Of a DNA stretch of 64,000 nucleotides, positions 1 through 11,411 are shown piece after piece. This stretch comes from CAVPHV01 sp963821095 (lineage in GTDB: Bacteria; Actinomycetota; Acidimicrobiia; Spongiisociales; UBA5794). The position numbers were made by a program, and so were the translations under genes. Under the pieces are notes generated by a model. That model worked only from the letters and a program-made list of their open reading frames with translations, was not told the origin of the DNA and searched no databases. The stretch covers positions 1-64,000 of the forward strand of contig CAWGCJ010000016.1 in the NCBI GenBank assembly GCA_963821095.1. Reading direction: 5' to 3'. Every line of letters starts with the position of its first letter. Within the stretch, counting starts at the first letter, position 1.

Positions 1-1413
1 AGCCGGGTCACCAACGACATCGACAACGTCTCCCAGAGCCTCCAGCAAACGATGAGCCAGTTGTTGACGTCGCTGCTCACCGTCGTGTTTGTCTTTGCGA
101 TGATGCTCTCGATCTCGTGGGTGCTTGCGCTGATCGCCCTCGTGACCATTCCGCTCACCATCGTTGTCGCCGGCACGGTCATGAGAAGGTCGCAAACCAA
201 GTTCATCACGCAGTGGCGCCGGACCGGACGGCTCAACGCGCAGATCGAAGAGGCCTTCACCGGCCATGCGCTGGTCAAGGTCTTCGGCCGTCAGGGTGAG
301 GTGCAGGAGACGTTCGAGGTCGAGAACGAGGAGCTGTATGAAGCCAGCTTCGGGGCTCAGTTCCTGTCGGGTCTGATCATGCCGATTGCGATGTTCATCG
401 GGAACCTCAACTACGTCATCATCGCCGTGCTCGGCGGCCTGCGGGTTGCCAGTGGCGCCATGAGTCTCGGAGATGTGCAGGCGTTCATCCAGTACTCCCG
501 TCTGTTCACCCGCCCGGTCACCCAGATCGCGTCGATGGTCAACCTGCTCCAGTCCGGGGTCGCATCGGCGGAGCGGGTGTTCGAGCTGCTGGATGCCGAA
601 GAGGAGTCGCCGGACGACGGGCTCGCCGAGATTCCGACCGAGGCTCACGGGCGGGTTGCCTTTGCCGATGTCTCGTTCCGGTATGTCGAAGACCAGCCGC
701 TGATCGAGCACGTGAGCTTCCACGTCGATCCCGGCCAGACCGTCGCCATCGTTGGACCCACAGGCGCCGGCAAGACAACGCTCGTGAACCTCATCATGCG
801 GTTCTACGACATCGACTCCGGCCAGATCACGCTCGACGGTGTCGACATCGCCACGCTGCGACGCGACGCGCTTCGTGCGCAGACCGGCATGGTGCTCCAG
901 GACACCTGGCTGTTCGAAGGGACCATCAGGGACAACATCGCCTACGGCCGTCCCGATGCCGACGAAGCGGACATTCTCGAGGCGGCCCGCGCCACCTACG
1001 TCGACCGCTTCGTTGCGAATCTCCCGGACGGCTACGACACGATCATCGACGACGAGGGTGGCACGGTCAGCGCAGGCGAGAAGCAGTTGATCACGATTGC
1101 CCGAGCCTTCCTTGCCGACCCCGCCCTGTTGATCCTGGACGAGGCGACGAGTTCCGTCGACACCCGGACCGAGGTGCTGGTGCAACGTGCGATGTCTGCA
1201 CTGCGGGTCGACCGCACCAGCTTTGTCATCGCCCATCGCCTGTCGACCATCCGGGACGCCGATCTGATCCTCGTCATGGAGGACGGTCAGATCGTGGAGC
1301 AAGGGAACCACCAGGAGTTGTTGGAGCTTGCCGGGGCATACGCCGCGCTCTACGAGTCACAGTTCACCGGCCCCCAAACTACTGGGGATTCCCTGGGGGA
1401 CCTGCGGCCGTAG
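1..1413 (+). CDS. ABC exporter, fused membrane and ATPase domains (5' end outside window)
   Basis: The reading frame is open from base 1, so the gene starts upstream; the first ATG at 52 is internal. The visible part holds the last transmembrane helices of a type-1 exporter domain, then a nucleotide-binding domain. That domain has Walker A GPTGAGKTT (about residue 250 of the visible part), the signature SAGEKQ in place of LSGGQ, Walker B LLILDEATSSVD and an H-loop in IAHRLST. The altered signature is common in one subunit of heterodimeric exporters, so a partner gene just upstream is likely (inference). The substrate cannot be told. A strong hairpin follows the stop codon. Confidence 0.93.
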   Translation, partial: SRVTNDIDNVSQSLQQTMSQLLTSLLTVVFVFAMMLSISWVLALIALVTIPLTIVVAGTVMRRSQTKFITQWRRTGRLNAQIEEAFTGHALVKVFGRQGEVQETFEVENEELYEASFGAQFLSGLIMPIAMFIGNLNYVIIAVLGGLRVASGAMSLGDVQAFIQYSRLFTRPVTQIASMVNLLQSGVASAERVFELLDAEEESPDDGLAEIPTEAHGRVAFADVSFRYVEDQPLIEHVSFHVDPGQTVAIVGPTGAGKTTLVNLIMRFYDIDSGQITLDGVDIATLRRDALRAQTGMVLQDTWLFEGTIRDNIAYGRPDADEADILEAARATYVDRFVANLPDGYDTIIDDEGGTVSAGEKQLITIARAFLADPALLILDEATSSVDTRTEVLVQRAMSALRVDRTSFVIAHRLSTIRDADLILVMEDGQIVEQGNHQELLELAGAYAALYESQFTGPQTTGDSLGDLRP

Positions 1414-1457
1414 AAGCGCCTGGCAAATGCCGGGTGTTTGCCCTGGGCCGGGAATCG

Positions 1458-1490
1458 ATGAGGCCCCTTCCGAGCTGGAAGGGGCCTCAT
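1458..1490. terminator. Bidirectional terminator hairpin
   Basis: A perfect 14-bp stem (ATGAGGCCCCTTCC with its complement) closes a 5-nt loop, GAGCT. It lies between the convergent ends of the ABC exporter and clpB and could serve both. There is no clear T-tract, as is usual in high-GC actinobacteria. Confidence 0.8.
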
Positions 1491-1522
1491 GTGTCGCAGC
1501 GCAACGGAGCTGTCCCGGAGGG

Positions 1523-4099
<2,577 letters not shown>

Positions 4100-4101
4100 G
4101 G

Positions 4102-4108
4102 CTTGAGT
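4102..4108 (-). promoter_or_regulatory. Possible HspR half-site before clpB
   Basis: ACTCAAG (read on the minus strand) ends three bases before the clpB ATG. It equals one arm of the HAIR element CTTGAGT-N7-ACTCAAG that HspR binds in actinobacteria. The second arm is not present at the normal spacing, so this is a weak call. The same half-site occurs twice before dnaK. Confidence 0.35.
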
Positions 4109-4264
4109 TGGGTTGTTCCTTTTTTGGTGGGATCTCCCCAATGTCAACCAGAATAGCACGACATCTATGCCAAATAATATGAGTCGATGACCATCAACTT
4201 TGAGATGGAGTTTCCCCGAGAAAGTGGATGACAGGGCAGGGTCGACCTGCGTAAGCTTGTCGCC

Positions 4265-4690
4265 GTGGGAGTACCGGATACCTCGTCTCGAATTCGTGGC
4301 GCCATCGCGGCCGCCTGCGGCAGCGCAATCGGTGCGCTCGTGGTCGGCGCGGTCTTCGTGAGTTTCTTCGACCGTGCCCCGGACGAAACGTGGGTCAACA
4401 TCCTGGTCGGTGGGGCGTTCTGGTTGACGGCTTCGGCAGTTGCCGGATTGGGAGCCTGGCTGGCGACTCGACCCTTCTACTCGGATGCCGCCAAGACAGG
4501 GTTCTCGGTGTTTGTCATCGGCGGCCTCCTACCGTATCCGGCCTACATCGTGTGGCTGGTGGTTCGGCCCGACCCGATGGTGCTCTACTTGGCGATAGCG
4601 ATCATTGCCGGGGTGGCGGCCCAGTTGCTCGTCAGCAGACTCGACTGGTCACGGGGTACACCGTCCCTGCCGGTCCAGGATGTGGCCTGA
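4265..4690 (+). CDS. Small integral membrane protein, unknown
   Basis: A 141-aa product from a GTG start, with about four hydrophobic segments: one near residues 15-38, a second near 48-67, a third near 77-100 and a fourth near 103-122. No catalytic motif or family signature is recognised. It is divergent from clpB and followed, 58 nt later, by another small membrane protein on the same strand. The function is unknown. Confidence 0.65.
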   Translation: MGVPDTSSRIRGAIAAACGSAIGALVVGAVFVSFFDRAPDETWVNILVGGAFWLTASAVAGLGAWLATRPFYSDAAKTGFSVFVIGGLLPYPAYIVWLVVRPDPMVLYLAIAIIAGVAAQLLVSRLDWSRGTPSLPVQDVA

Positions 4691-4748
4691 CCCATTCTGA
4701 GTCTGTGACCCTTTGGCCGTTGATGCGCCGGGTGTCATACTCAGCGAC

Positions 4749-5201
4749 ATGAGACCGCTCACGGACTTGTTTGTCAGCGCCCTGGGTGCCCAGATGTCGC
4801 TGGTGTCGCTGGTGCTCTACGAAGCGTGGCCCAAGTTCCTCGACAACGTGATCTTCGACGACTCCCGGCTCGGGCTCGGCATGTCTCGCGATCAAGCGAA
4901 CTGGACGTTCTGGACGCTTGTGCTCGTGGTCGGTTTGGCGGTTGGTCTGGTCTGGCGCTGGCACCGAGCCGAGTTGTCGGTGCGAGTCGGGATCTCCACC
5001 GCGGTCGTTCTGATCGCCACGTCATACCTGCAGTTTTGGATCACCTACGGCGAGCTGGCGAGCTTGGAGAACTTCGGGCTTGTCGTCGTGGACGGCTGGA
5101 TGTGGTTCTGGATTGTCCTTGCTCCGCTGCTTGGTGGCGCCTGGTGGGTGCGTGAACTTCGCCGCCCGCGGTCCTCGGGCAGGCCATCGGCCGCCGGCTG
5201 A
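4749..5201 (+). CDS. Small integral membrane protein, unknown
   Basis: A 150-aa product beginning MRPLTDLF, with four predicted membrane segments and a short basic tail (RELRRPRSSGR). An in-frame start 36 nt upstream is possible, but the 4749 ATG gives a more typical N-terminus. No family is recognised. It runs in the same direction as the neighbouring membrane-protein genes and may be co-transcribed with them. Confidence 0.65.
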   Translation: MRPLTDLFVSALGAQMSLVSLVLYEAWPKFLDNVIFDDSRLGLGMSRDQANWTFWTLVLVVGLAVGLVWRWHRAELSVRVGISTAVVLIATSYLQFWITYGELASLENFGLVVVDGWMWFWIVLAPLLGGAWWVRELRRPRSSGRPSAAG

Positions 5202-5241
5202 TCCGCAACACCGTGTCGTTGCCAACCTAGGGTTGCCACTC

Positions 5242-5715
5242 ATGAACGGTGGATCTGGCTTTGCAGCGCGCGGCGGATGGTGGGTGGCAGCCCAGGTAAT
5301 CGCCTTCGGGGTCGTCGCCGTAGCCCTGTTGTGGGCTCCGGAGCGGGTCGTTCCCGGCATCGTGGCCGTACTCGGCTGGCTGTTGGTGGCTGTCGGCGGA
5401 GGCTTGGCCATCGACGGTGTCTTCCAGATCCGCGGCCACCTCACCGCCTACCCCGCTCCGCTGGACCACGGGCAGTTGGTTGAGCACGGCTCGTACCGGC
5501 TGGTCCGACATCCCATCTACGGCGGCTTGGTGATCGGCGTGATTGGCCTCGCCGTCGCCTCGGGCAATCTGACCGCATTGGTCGCCGGGTTGGTGCTGGG
5601 CGCCTTCTTCTATGCGAAGTCGGGGTTCGAGGAGACGCTGCTCGAGGACAAGTACGTCGATTACCCGCAGTATCAGCGCCGGGTTACCCGGCGTTTGATT
5701 CCATGGCTCCTCTGA
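5242..5715 (+). CDS. ICMT-like membrane methyltransferase family protein
   Basis: A 158-aa membrane protein. The C-terminal half carries the pattern of the isoprenylcysteine carboxyl methyltransferase / phospholipid methyltransferase superfamily: HGSYRLVRHPIYGGLVIGVI, then a helix, then a conserved acidic and tyrosine patch, FEETLLEDKYVDYPQYQRR. In the family these segments bind S-adenosylmethionine at the membrane face. The natural substrate in bacteria is usually unknown, and prenylcysteine is unlikely. ATG 5242 is chosen because the first helix begins just after it. The next gene starts 13 nt downstream, so they are probably co-transcribed. Confidence 0.82.
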   Translation: MNGGSGFAARGGWWVAAQVIAFGVVAVALLWAPERVVPGIVAVLGWLLVAVGGGLAIDGVFQIRGHLTAYPAPLDHGQLVEHGSYRLVRHPIYGGLVIGVIGLAVASGNLTALVAGLVLGAFFYAKSGFEETLLEDKYVDYPQYQRRVTRRLIPWLL

Positions 5716-5728
5716 GCCGGGCTCCGCA

Positions 5729-6559
5729 ATGACGGAACTCTTTGCCCTGAGTTCGGCGGCCCTGTTTGGCGTCGGTGACTTCATGGGCGGCTACGCGGCA
5801 CGTCGTGCCAGCCCGCTGCGGGTGACTGCGCTGGCACAACTGGTCAGCCTCGCAGTGCTGGTTCCACTCGTGCTGATCGTGCCGGCGACGGTCGTGACCG
5901 GATCGGACCTGGCGTGGGGGGCGGTCGGCGGGGTCTTCGGGGTCCTCGGAATCGTCGGGTTGTACACCGCGCTGTCTCGAGGTCCGATGGGGGTGGTCGC
6001 TCCGATCACCGCTGTGCTGGGAGCGGTCGTCCCGGTAGCCGTTGGCCTCATCGTGGGTGAGCGTCCTGAGGCTCTCGCCATGATCGGGGTTGTGTTGGGC
6101 CTCGTCGCGATTGCATGGGTATCCGCCGGATCGGGCCCCAGCGGACCGATCGACCGCTACGCACTGCTGCCGGCTGTTGTCGCCGGAGTTGGGTTTGGTC
6201 TCTTCTTTGTGTGCCTGGCACAAACGGACGAGGCTGCAGGCATGTGGCCGCTGGCTGCGGCGCGCGCCGTCTCCGTTCCGGTCATCGTCCTGCTGGCCGC
6301 CCGCACCGGGTCGATCCTGCCCGCCAAGCCGGCTCGCCCGGTCGCCGGGGGAGCCGGCGCCATCGACATGCTGGCCAACGGGTTCTTCGTCGCGGCCGCC
6401 CAGCGCGGCCTGCTTTCTGTTGTTGCCGTGCTGAGTGCGCTGTATCCGATCGGCACGGTCCTGCTGGCCCGGATCGTGCTTGGGGAGCGACTGTCGCGCG
6501 GCCAGCTTGCCGCAGTTGGTGTTGCCGTCGCCGCCATAGCGCTGATTGGGATCGCATGA
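5729..6559 (+). CDS. EamA/DMT-family transporter
   Basis: A 276-aa polytopic protein with about ten hydrophobic helices in two repeated halves, typical of the drug/metabolite transporter superfamily. The first helix carries GVGDFMGG, and the end of each half has the glycine- and proline-rich pattern (GPMGVVAPITAVLGAVVPV and ALYPIGTVLLARIVLGE) seen in EamA proteins. The substrate cannot be predicted. The stop codon overlaps the start of the next gene (ATGA), implying translational coupling with the archease-like protein. Confidence 0.88.
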   Translation: MTELFALSSAALFGVGDFMGGYAARRASPLRVTALAQLVSLAVLVPLVLIVPATVVTGSDLAWGAVGGVFGVLGIVGLYTALSRGPMGVVAPITAVLGAVVPVAVGLIVGERPEALAMIGVVLGLVAIAWVSAGSGPSGPIDRYALLPAVVAGVGFGLFFVCLAQTDEAAGMWPLAAARAVSVPVIVLLAARTGSILPAKPARPVAGGAGAIDMLANGFFVAAAQRGLLSVVAVLSALYPIGTVLLARIVLGERLSRGQLAAVGVAVAAIALIGIA

Positions 6560-6987
6560 ACGGCTACGCCGAGATCAGCAACCATCCTCGGGTCCTGCGT
6601 GTCTTTGGAACCACTCGGCGCGACCTGTTCGAGCAGGCCGCCTTTGCCCTGTTCGACCAGGGCTACGTTCTCGAACAGATTGCCGCCACATACTCGCGCC
6701 CGGTGATGGCGGCCGGAGATGACATCGGAGAGCTACTCGGCAACTGGCTGGCTGAGCTGCTCGAGATGAGCCACACCAACCAGATCGCCCCGTCGTTCTT
6801 CATCGTCGATCGCCTCGAGGACGGCGGAGTTCAGGGTTCGGCGGCGGGGATGCCGATCGAGGAATCCGTTCGTCGCAGTGTGGTCGTAACCGGACTCGCC
6901 ACGCCTCCGTCCGATCCGATTGCCGTCCCTGAAGGCTGGTGGGTGGATCTCACCGTCGACCTCGAGCCGCGGCTGCGTTCCATCTGA
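6556..6987 (+). CDS. Divergent archease-like protein
   Basis: A 143-aa protein that looks like an archease fold. It has a short N-terminal strand, then GTTRRDLFEQAAFALFDQ (compare the archease helix), a WLAELLEMSHT helix, a FFIVDRLEDGGVQGSAAGMP strand pair and a final WWVDLTVDLEP strand. Where true archeases read SHTAD, this protein reads SNHPRVL, so the metal-binding Asp of that motif is missing. A canonical archease is encoded at 28928-29350 beside rtcB, which makes this a paralog with a changed or lost RtcB-activating role. It overlaps the EamA gene by 4 nt. The fold call rests on reading alone. Confidence 0.6.
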   Translation: MNGYAEISNHPRVLRVFGTTRRDLFEQAAFALFDQGYVLEQIAATYSRPVMAAGDDIGELLGNWLAELLEMSHTNQIAPSFFIVDRLEDGGVQGSAAGMPIEESVRRSVVVTGLATPPSDPIAVPEGWWVDLTVDLEPRLRSI

Positions 6988-7144
6988 GTATGGAGCCGGC
7001 ATCTTTCGGGGAACTAATGGGCGGCAGCGGGGTCAAACCTCTTGGCTAATGTCCTGGGACGCTGCGGCTCTGCGCTCATTTTTCGCGCATCCGGTGGCGG
7101 TTCAGACTGACGCAGATCAGAAGTGTTCCAAATGGAGGAGTGGG

Positions 7145-7531
7145 ATGAAGAAACTGGCAACGGAGTTCAAAGAGTTTGCAATGGGAGGAAACCTCGTCGA
7201 GACCGGCGTGGCGCTGGTCATGGCGTTGGCGCTGGCCGCGGTGATCAACTCTCTCGTCGAGAACGTGCTGATGCCGATCGTGGGGATCATCTTTGGCGAG
7301 CCATCGTTCGATAGCCTGACGTGGACCGTCAACGGATCGGTGATCCTGTATGGCTCGTTCATCACCGCCCTGGTGTCGTTTGTCGCGATCGCCTTTGCGG
7401 TGTACTTCTTCATCGTGAAGCCCTACAACGCCTACAAAGAGCGTGTGGCGTCCGGCGAGGAAGAAGAGCCTGCCGCTCCACCCGAGGACATCGCGTTGCT
7501 ACGCGAGATCCGCGACAGCCTCGCCAAGTAG
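7145..7531 (+). CDS. mscL: Large-conductance mechanosensitive channel MscL
   Basis: A 128-aa channel that opens under membrane tension to release solutes during osmotic downshock. The N-terminal amphipathic helix (KEFAMGGNLVETGVALVMA) leads into TM1, a periplasmic loop, TM2 (SFVAIAFAVYFFIVKPYN) and a cytoplasmic helical bundle ending DIALLREIRDSLAK, the expected MscL layout and length. ATG 7145 is supported by a GGAGGAG ribosome site at 7133-7139; upstream in-frame codons would add a non-conserved leader. Confidence 0.97.
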   Translation: MKKLATEFKEFAMGGNLVETGVALVMALALAAVINSLVENVLMPIVGIIFGEPSFDSLTWTVNGSVILYGSFITALVSFVAIAFAVYFFIVKPYNAYKERVASGEEEEPAAPPEDIALLREIRDSLAK

Positions 7532-7618
7532 TTCGCAACAGCGTTTGGAGGGAATCGACCGGCAAGGCAAGGGGTTCTGCTTGGTGACCAACCAAATTCG
7601 AGCTGGGAGCAAGATCAC

Positions 7619-7903
7619 GTGGCGAAAGCAGAATGGAACGGCGCGGTGATCGCGCAGAGCGATGACACCATCGTCGTCGAGGGCAACCACTATTTCCCCC
7701 CAGACAGCCTCTCCAGCGAGTATTTCACGCCGAGCAGTGCACAGTCCGTGTGTCCGTGGAAGGGGAAGGCAAGCTACTTCGACATCTCGGTTGACGGTCA
7801 AGTCAACTCTGGTGCGGCCTGGTACTACCCGAGCCCGAAGCCGGCCGCCGCGGATATCCGAGACTACGTGGCCTTCTGGCGCGGGGTTCGGGTCGAAGCT
7901 TGA
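7619..7903 (+). CDS. DUF427 family protein
   Basis: A 94-aa protein with the DUF427 pattern: AEWNGAVIAQSDDTIVVEGNHYFP, then CPWKGKASYFDI and the closing AAWYYPSPKPAA..I.DYVAFW. The family is widespread in actinobacteria and its biochemical role is not established. The GTG start at 7619 is preceded by GGGAGC. Confidence 0.88.
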   Translation: MAKAEWNGAVIAQSDDTIVVEGNHYFPPDSLSSEYFTPSSAQSVCPWKGKASYFDISVDGQVNSGAAWYYPSPKPAAADIRDYVAFWRGVRVEA

Positions 7904-7923
7904 TCGGAGTGCTCGGCGGGCCG

Positions 7924-8898
7924 TCAGCGGGGGAGTGCGTTGAGAGCGGCGCCAAGTTCAGCGTGGAGGCGTGCCACGGCCTGAGGTGGCCACGTCCGGG
8001 GGTCGTCTCGTAGGAACGAGGTTTGGTCGACTCGATTGTCGAATACCGCGGTCGGGAGTCGGTAGGTATGACCATCCCGCTCGACGACGATTTCATCCCC
8101 GTCGCCTTGGGAAACGAGCCACAGCAGGTCGTCCATCCCATAGTCACCGCGCATCACCGCGTCGGGAACACCGTGATACAGGATCGAAGCATCGCCCTGC
8201 CGCCCCGGTTGGCCTCGGTCGTCGTTGCGGCGCCTACTCTCCTCGGGCGTCACCTGTACGTAGAGGATCGCCGCCCGGCACAGAATCTGGGGGCTCAGCA
8301 AGCCGAGCGCGTATTCGTACCCAAACGGTGGTGCGATCGGGGGTACCGAGCCTTCGGGGCCGCCGCGGGCAAACTCGATGACGACGGTGGCGCCGGCGGG
8401 GTCCACCTCACCAAGGGCGGATAGCTGAACCCACAGCTCGTCCGCCTCCGCGTCGAGTGCCGTCGCGATGCTGGCGCGCACCTCGGGCGAGAGCGTGGCC
8501 AGAGCCGGTGGCGCACCAACGCTGACCCGGGCGCGATCGATGCGATCGAAGAGCCATTCCGCCGGCGAAGCCGGTTTGTCCCCGACGCCAACTCCAAGCG
8601 CGGCGTAGTCCTCGTTGATGAGGATCATCAGTGTTCCCCAGTCGAGGGGCTCATCCATCGGCAGGTCGTCGGAGACGAAGAAACGCGGCGCCTCGCCTCT
8701 GGCCCGCAACTCCTGGGAAATCCGCCGCATCAGATGGACGTAGGGATAGTCGTCGAGTTGGATCGTCGGACCGAGGTGGTAGTCGGCGGCAAGGACGGAT
8801 TGGGGAACCGATCCGAGGTAGCGGCGGATCTCGGACTTCCCGGAAGCGGGAAGCGCCAGAAGCAGAAGTGTGTCGATCAGTCGGCCATTCACGGCCAC
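7924..8898 (-). CDS. P-loop NTPase-like protein, unknown
   Basis: A 324-aa protein with a near-canonical Walker A at residues about 14-22, LLALPASGKSE. It keeps GKS but has Ala where the first Gly of GxxxxGKS normally stands. An aspartate-rich segment follows (AADYHLGPTIQLDDYPY), and VTPEESRRRNDDR resembles the arginine-rich lid of small kinases. This suggests a nucleotide or small-molecule kinase fold, but no substrate signature is visible. The gene is divergent from 8937 and tail-to-tail with the DUF427 gene. Confidence 0.72.
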   Translation of the reverse strand: MAVNGRLIDTLLLLALPASGKSEIRRYLGSVPQSVLAADYHLGPTIQLDDYPYVHLMRRISQELRARGEAPRFFVSDDLPMDEPLDWGTLMILINEDYAALGVGVGDKPASPAEWLFDRIDRARVSVGAPPALATLSPEVRASIATALDAEADELWVQLSALGEVDPAGATVVIEFARGGPEGSVPPIAPPFGYEYALGLLSPQILCRAAILYVQVTPEESRRRNDDRGQPGRQGDASILYHGVPDAVMRGDYGMDDLLWLVSQGDGDEIVVERDGHTYRLPTAVFDNRVDQTSFLRDDPRTWPPQAVARLHAELGAALNALPR

Positions 8899-8936
8899 AA
8901 CGATAGATCTGCGACGAGGCCCGTAGTATTTGCTTC

Positions 8937-9584
8937 ATGATTCCCCTTCGCATCATCGAAAGTGAACGCGACGGCTTCGACGAACCGGTGGTCGAACTGT
9001 GGCGCGACGACGACTTCATCGGGATGGTTTTCTGGGACGGTGACCTCGCGGTCGTCCAGATCTACTCGGATGAAGACGGCGACGTCTTCGACCTTGGTGC
9101 CGCCGAGCTGCTGCGTGCCGTTGAACTCGCCGAGGCGATCGTCACGCCGGAAGAGTTCATGATGGACAACGGCGGGATGGTGGCGCTCGACAGAAGTCCT
9201 GATGTCGACGAGGACGACGACTGGTCGCAAGAACATCCCGCGACGTTGGCGCTGGTCGGTGAGTTCGACCCCCAGGCGGCCCATCGCAATGCCGACGGCG
9301 AAGGGTTCTTCCCACTTGACGTTGCCGACGAGTTCATCCGGCGTTGTGACGAATTGGACCTCGCGGTCGTCGAGATGGAGGGGTTCGACCTCGAAGGCCC
9401 GGTCCTCAAACCCCGGCCGAACCTCAACCTGACCGTCCGGGTACCCGGCGTGGACGACTGGTCCATCTTCCGTCCGGCGGCCAACGCCATGGCCCTCGAC
9501 ACGCTCAAGGACTGGCCGACTCGCACGACGCTGGTCATCGCCTTCGTGGTCCAGCAACCCGACGGCGAGGCATTTGTGGCGTAG
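8937..9584 (+). CDS. Conserved-looking hypothetical protein
   Basis: A 215-aa, strongly acidic soluble protein. Residues 1-55 resemble a small beta-rich module (VVELWRDDDFIGMVFWDGDLAVVQIY). An Asp-rich linker near residue 90 (DVDEDDDW) leads to a second alpha/beta half. There is no signal peptide, membrane segment or catalytic motif that I recognise. ATG 8937 is 38 bp from the divergent P-loop gene, so the two share a short promoter region. Confidence 0.68.
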   Translation: MIPLRIIESERDGFDEPVVELWRDDDFIGMVFWDGDLAVVQIYSDEDGDVFDLGAAELLRAVELAEAIVTPEEFMMDNGGMVALDRSPDVDEDDDWSQEHPATLALVGEFDPQAAHRNADGEGFFPLDVADEFIRRCDELDLAVVEMEGFDLEGPVLKPRPNLNLTVRVPGVDDWSIFRPAANAMALDTLKDWPTRTTLVIAFVVQQPDGEAFVA

Positions 9585-9620
9585 AGCCGAGCCGGGGCTA
9601 GATCGCTCCAAGTCGCGCCC

Positions 9621-10025
9621 TCAGGCGAAGAAGAGTGCGGTGCCCATTGCCAGATAGAGCAAGCCGGCCAGAATCGGAATGTTGGACACTGCGGTTTCGT
9701 GTCGGGTCGTTTCCCACGGCTGGCCGTAGCGGGCGAGTTGGTACAAGGTGTTGATGATCGGGCCAAAGATCATGGTCACGACTCCAAGCCCGATCGTGAC
9801 GTAAGCAACCATCCGCGTTTCGCCGATGGGTTGACAGGGAAAGTCGCCCGGCTCCTTGAACGATTCGCAGAAGCTCAACCAGCGGTCTTGAAACCACAGG
9901 GCGAACAAGGCGGCCACTGCGAACGAGACCGCGACCATCAACGGGACTCTGATCCAACGGGACGAGAAGGTCCGTTTGAGTGGACCTGGTTCCGTAGGCT
10001 GCCGGCGATCCTGCAGGGTCTCCAT
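9621..10025 (-). CDS. Small membrane protein, unknown
   Basis: A 134-aa product with three hydrophobic segments: residues about 27-45, 72-92 and 113-133. A loop with two cysteines (FCESFKEPGDFPCQP) lies between the first two and could form a disulfide outside the membrane. No family is recognised. The C-terminus ends in the last membrane segment (LAMGTALFFA). Confidence 0.6.
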   Translation of the reverse strand: METLQDRRQPTEPGPLKRTFSSRWIRVPLMVAVSFAVAALFALWFQDRWLSFCESFKEPGDFPCQPIGETRMVAYVTIGLGVVTMIFGPIINTLYQLARYGQPWETTRHETAVSNIPILAGLLYLAMGTALFFA

Positions 10026-10066
10026 CCGATCAGCGTACCGCGACGGTTTGATTTGTATATGGCCGA

Positions 10067-10118
10067 CCGCGGCGACGAACCGCGGCGACGAACCGCGGCT
10101 ACGAACCGCGGCGACGGT
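10067..10118. repeat. 13-bp tandem repeat, four copies
   Basis: CCGCGGCGACGAA is repeated head to tail four times at 10067, 10080, 10093 and 10106. Copy 3 has one change (GCGACG to GCTACG) and copy 4 diverges at its last bases. It lies in the gap just downstream of the M24 peptidase stop codon and upstream of the 9621-10025 gene. Confidence 0.8.
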
Positions 10119-10121
10119 TGG

Positions 10122-11261
10122 TCAGTCGACCACCACCAGGTCGGTTGGGTAGCCGTTGAGCTTTCTTCCCCCGTCCGTTTCGCACACGATGATGTCTTCG
10201 ACCCGTGCCCCGATCTCGTCGGAGCGGTACAGCGAAGGCTCGATTGTGAACGTCATGCCGGGCTCGAGCGGGGTTTCGTCCTCTTCGGAGATATACGGCA
10301 GTTCGTGGACGTCGAGTCCGATGCAGTGCCCGGTGCGATGGCGGAAGCGGTCGCCGAGACCGGCGGCGACGATGACATCGCGGCAGGCGTGATGCACGGC
10401 TGCGGCGGTGACGCCGGGCCGCACCGCCGCAAGGCCGGCGGCTTGGGCTTCCATCACGAGGTCGTATCCGGCCACAAAGCTCGCGGTCGGTTCACCAACG
10501 TGGATGGTTCGGCCGAAGTCCGAGCAGTAGCCGTCGACCACCGCACCAAAGTCGAACGAAACAGAGGTGCCGGGCACGATTGTGTCGGATGACAGCCGAG
10601 TGTCGGCATCGCGGTCGAGCCCAACCCCGATGCTCCACACACCCGTGTCGAACGACGGGACCCGGGAACCGGCGAGCGCCATCTGATGGTCGATCTCCTC
10701 GGCGAGTTCACGCTCAGTGACGCCGGAGCGCACCTTTCCCGTCACCGCCGCCATGGCGGTGTCGGCAATGGAGGCGGCCCGCTGCATGTACACCAGTTCG
10801 TCCGCGCTCTTGGTGCGTCGCATCACATTGATCAGCGGCGAGGCGTTCCCCAACTCGGGTGATGAGAAGGCGTCGAGGGCGTGAACCACGGCATCGCCCC
10901 AGAGGCGCGCCCCGATCCCGAGCCGCCGCACGGTGCCAAAACGTGACGCCGCGGCGGCGAACGTCGCGAAGCCATCGTCGAGCTCTGCCACCGTGATGAG
11001 ATCTCCCGGGATCCCTGCCGGCAGATCGAACTCGACCATCATCCTGGGCAGGACAAACACGGGCTCGGTGTCAACGCCGATCAGCATGCCCGCCGTCCAG
11101 TCGTGCGGGTAGCCAATGTCCCCAAAGGTGGGCACCCGCCGCTCGAGCCCGGTCAGGTACTGAAGGTCGGCAGAGATCGGTATGAAGGCGGCATCGAAGC
11201 CCGCGACCTCCATGGCGGTCTGGAAGCGGCGGCGGCGGTCGGCGTAGTTGAAAGGGAGCAT
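10122..11261 (-). CDS. M24-family Xaa-Pro aminopeptidase/dipeptidase
   Basis: A pita-bread metallopeptidase of 379 aa. The five metal ligands expected for M24 are visible: the two Asp in SFDFGAVVDGYCSDFGR, His in GHCIGLDVHELPYI, Glu in MTFTIEPSLY and Glu in GARVEDIIV. The N-terminal creatinase-like domain spans residues about 1-130. It probably removes N-terminal residues next to proline or splits Xaa-Pro dipeptides. ATG 11261 is chosen because MLPFNYADRRRRF matches the usual N-terminus; a start at 11291 would add ten residues. It is divergent from a peptide-type ABC importer. Confidence 0.9.
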   Translation of the reverse strand: MLPFNYADRRRRFQTAMEVAGFDAAFIPISADLQYLTGLERRVPTFGDIGYPHDWTAGMLIGVDTEPVFVLPRMMVEFDLPAGIPGDLITVAELDDGFATFAAAASRFGTVRRLGIGARLWGDAVVHALDAFSSPELGNASPLINVMRRTKSADELVYMQRAASIADTAMAAVTGKVRSGVTERELAEEIDHQMALAGSRVPSFDTGVWSIGVGLDRDADTRLSSDTIVPGTSVSFDFGAVVDGYCSDFGRTIHVGEPTASFVAGYDLVMEAQAAGLAAVRPGVTAAAVHHACRDVIVAAGLGDRFRHRTGHCIGLDVHELPYISEEDETPLEPGMTFTIEPSLYRSDEIGARVEDIIVCETDGGRKLNGYPTDLVVVD

Positions 11262-11411
11262 GGCGCTGAAACTAGGCGACGAGGCCACCACAATGCCACT
11301 CGCCGTTGGGCAACCTGGCTTGTCTGACGATGCGGTTTTTGGAGAATCGCGCTAGCTTGAAGGGGTGCAGGGCTAGATAGTTCTGCAGAAGGCATTGGAG
11401 GAGGCTTCCGA

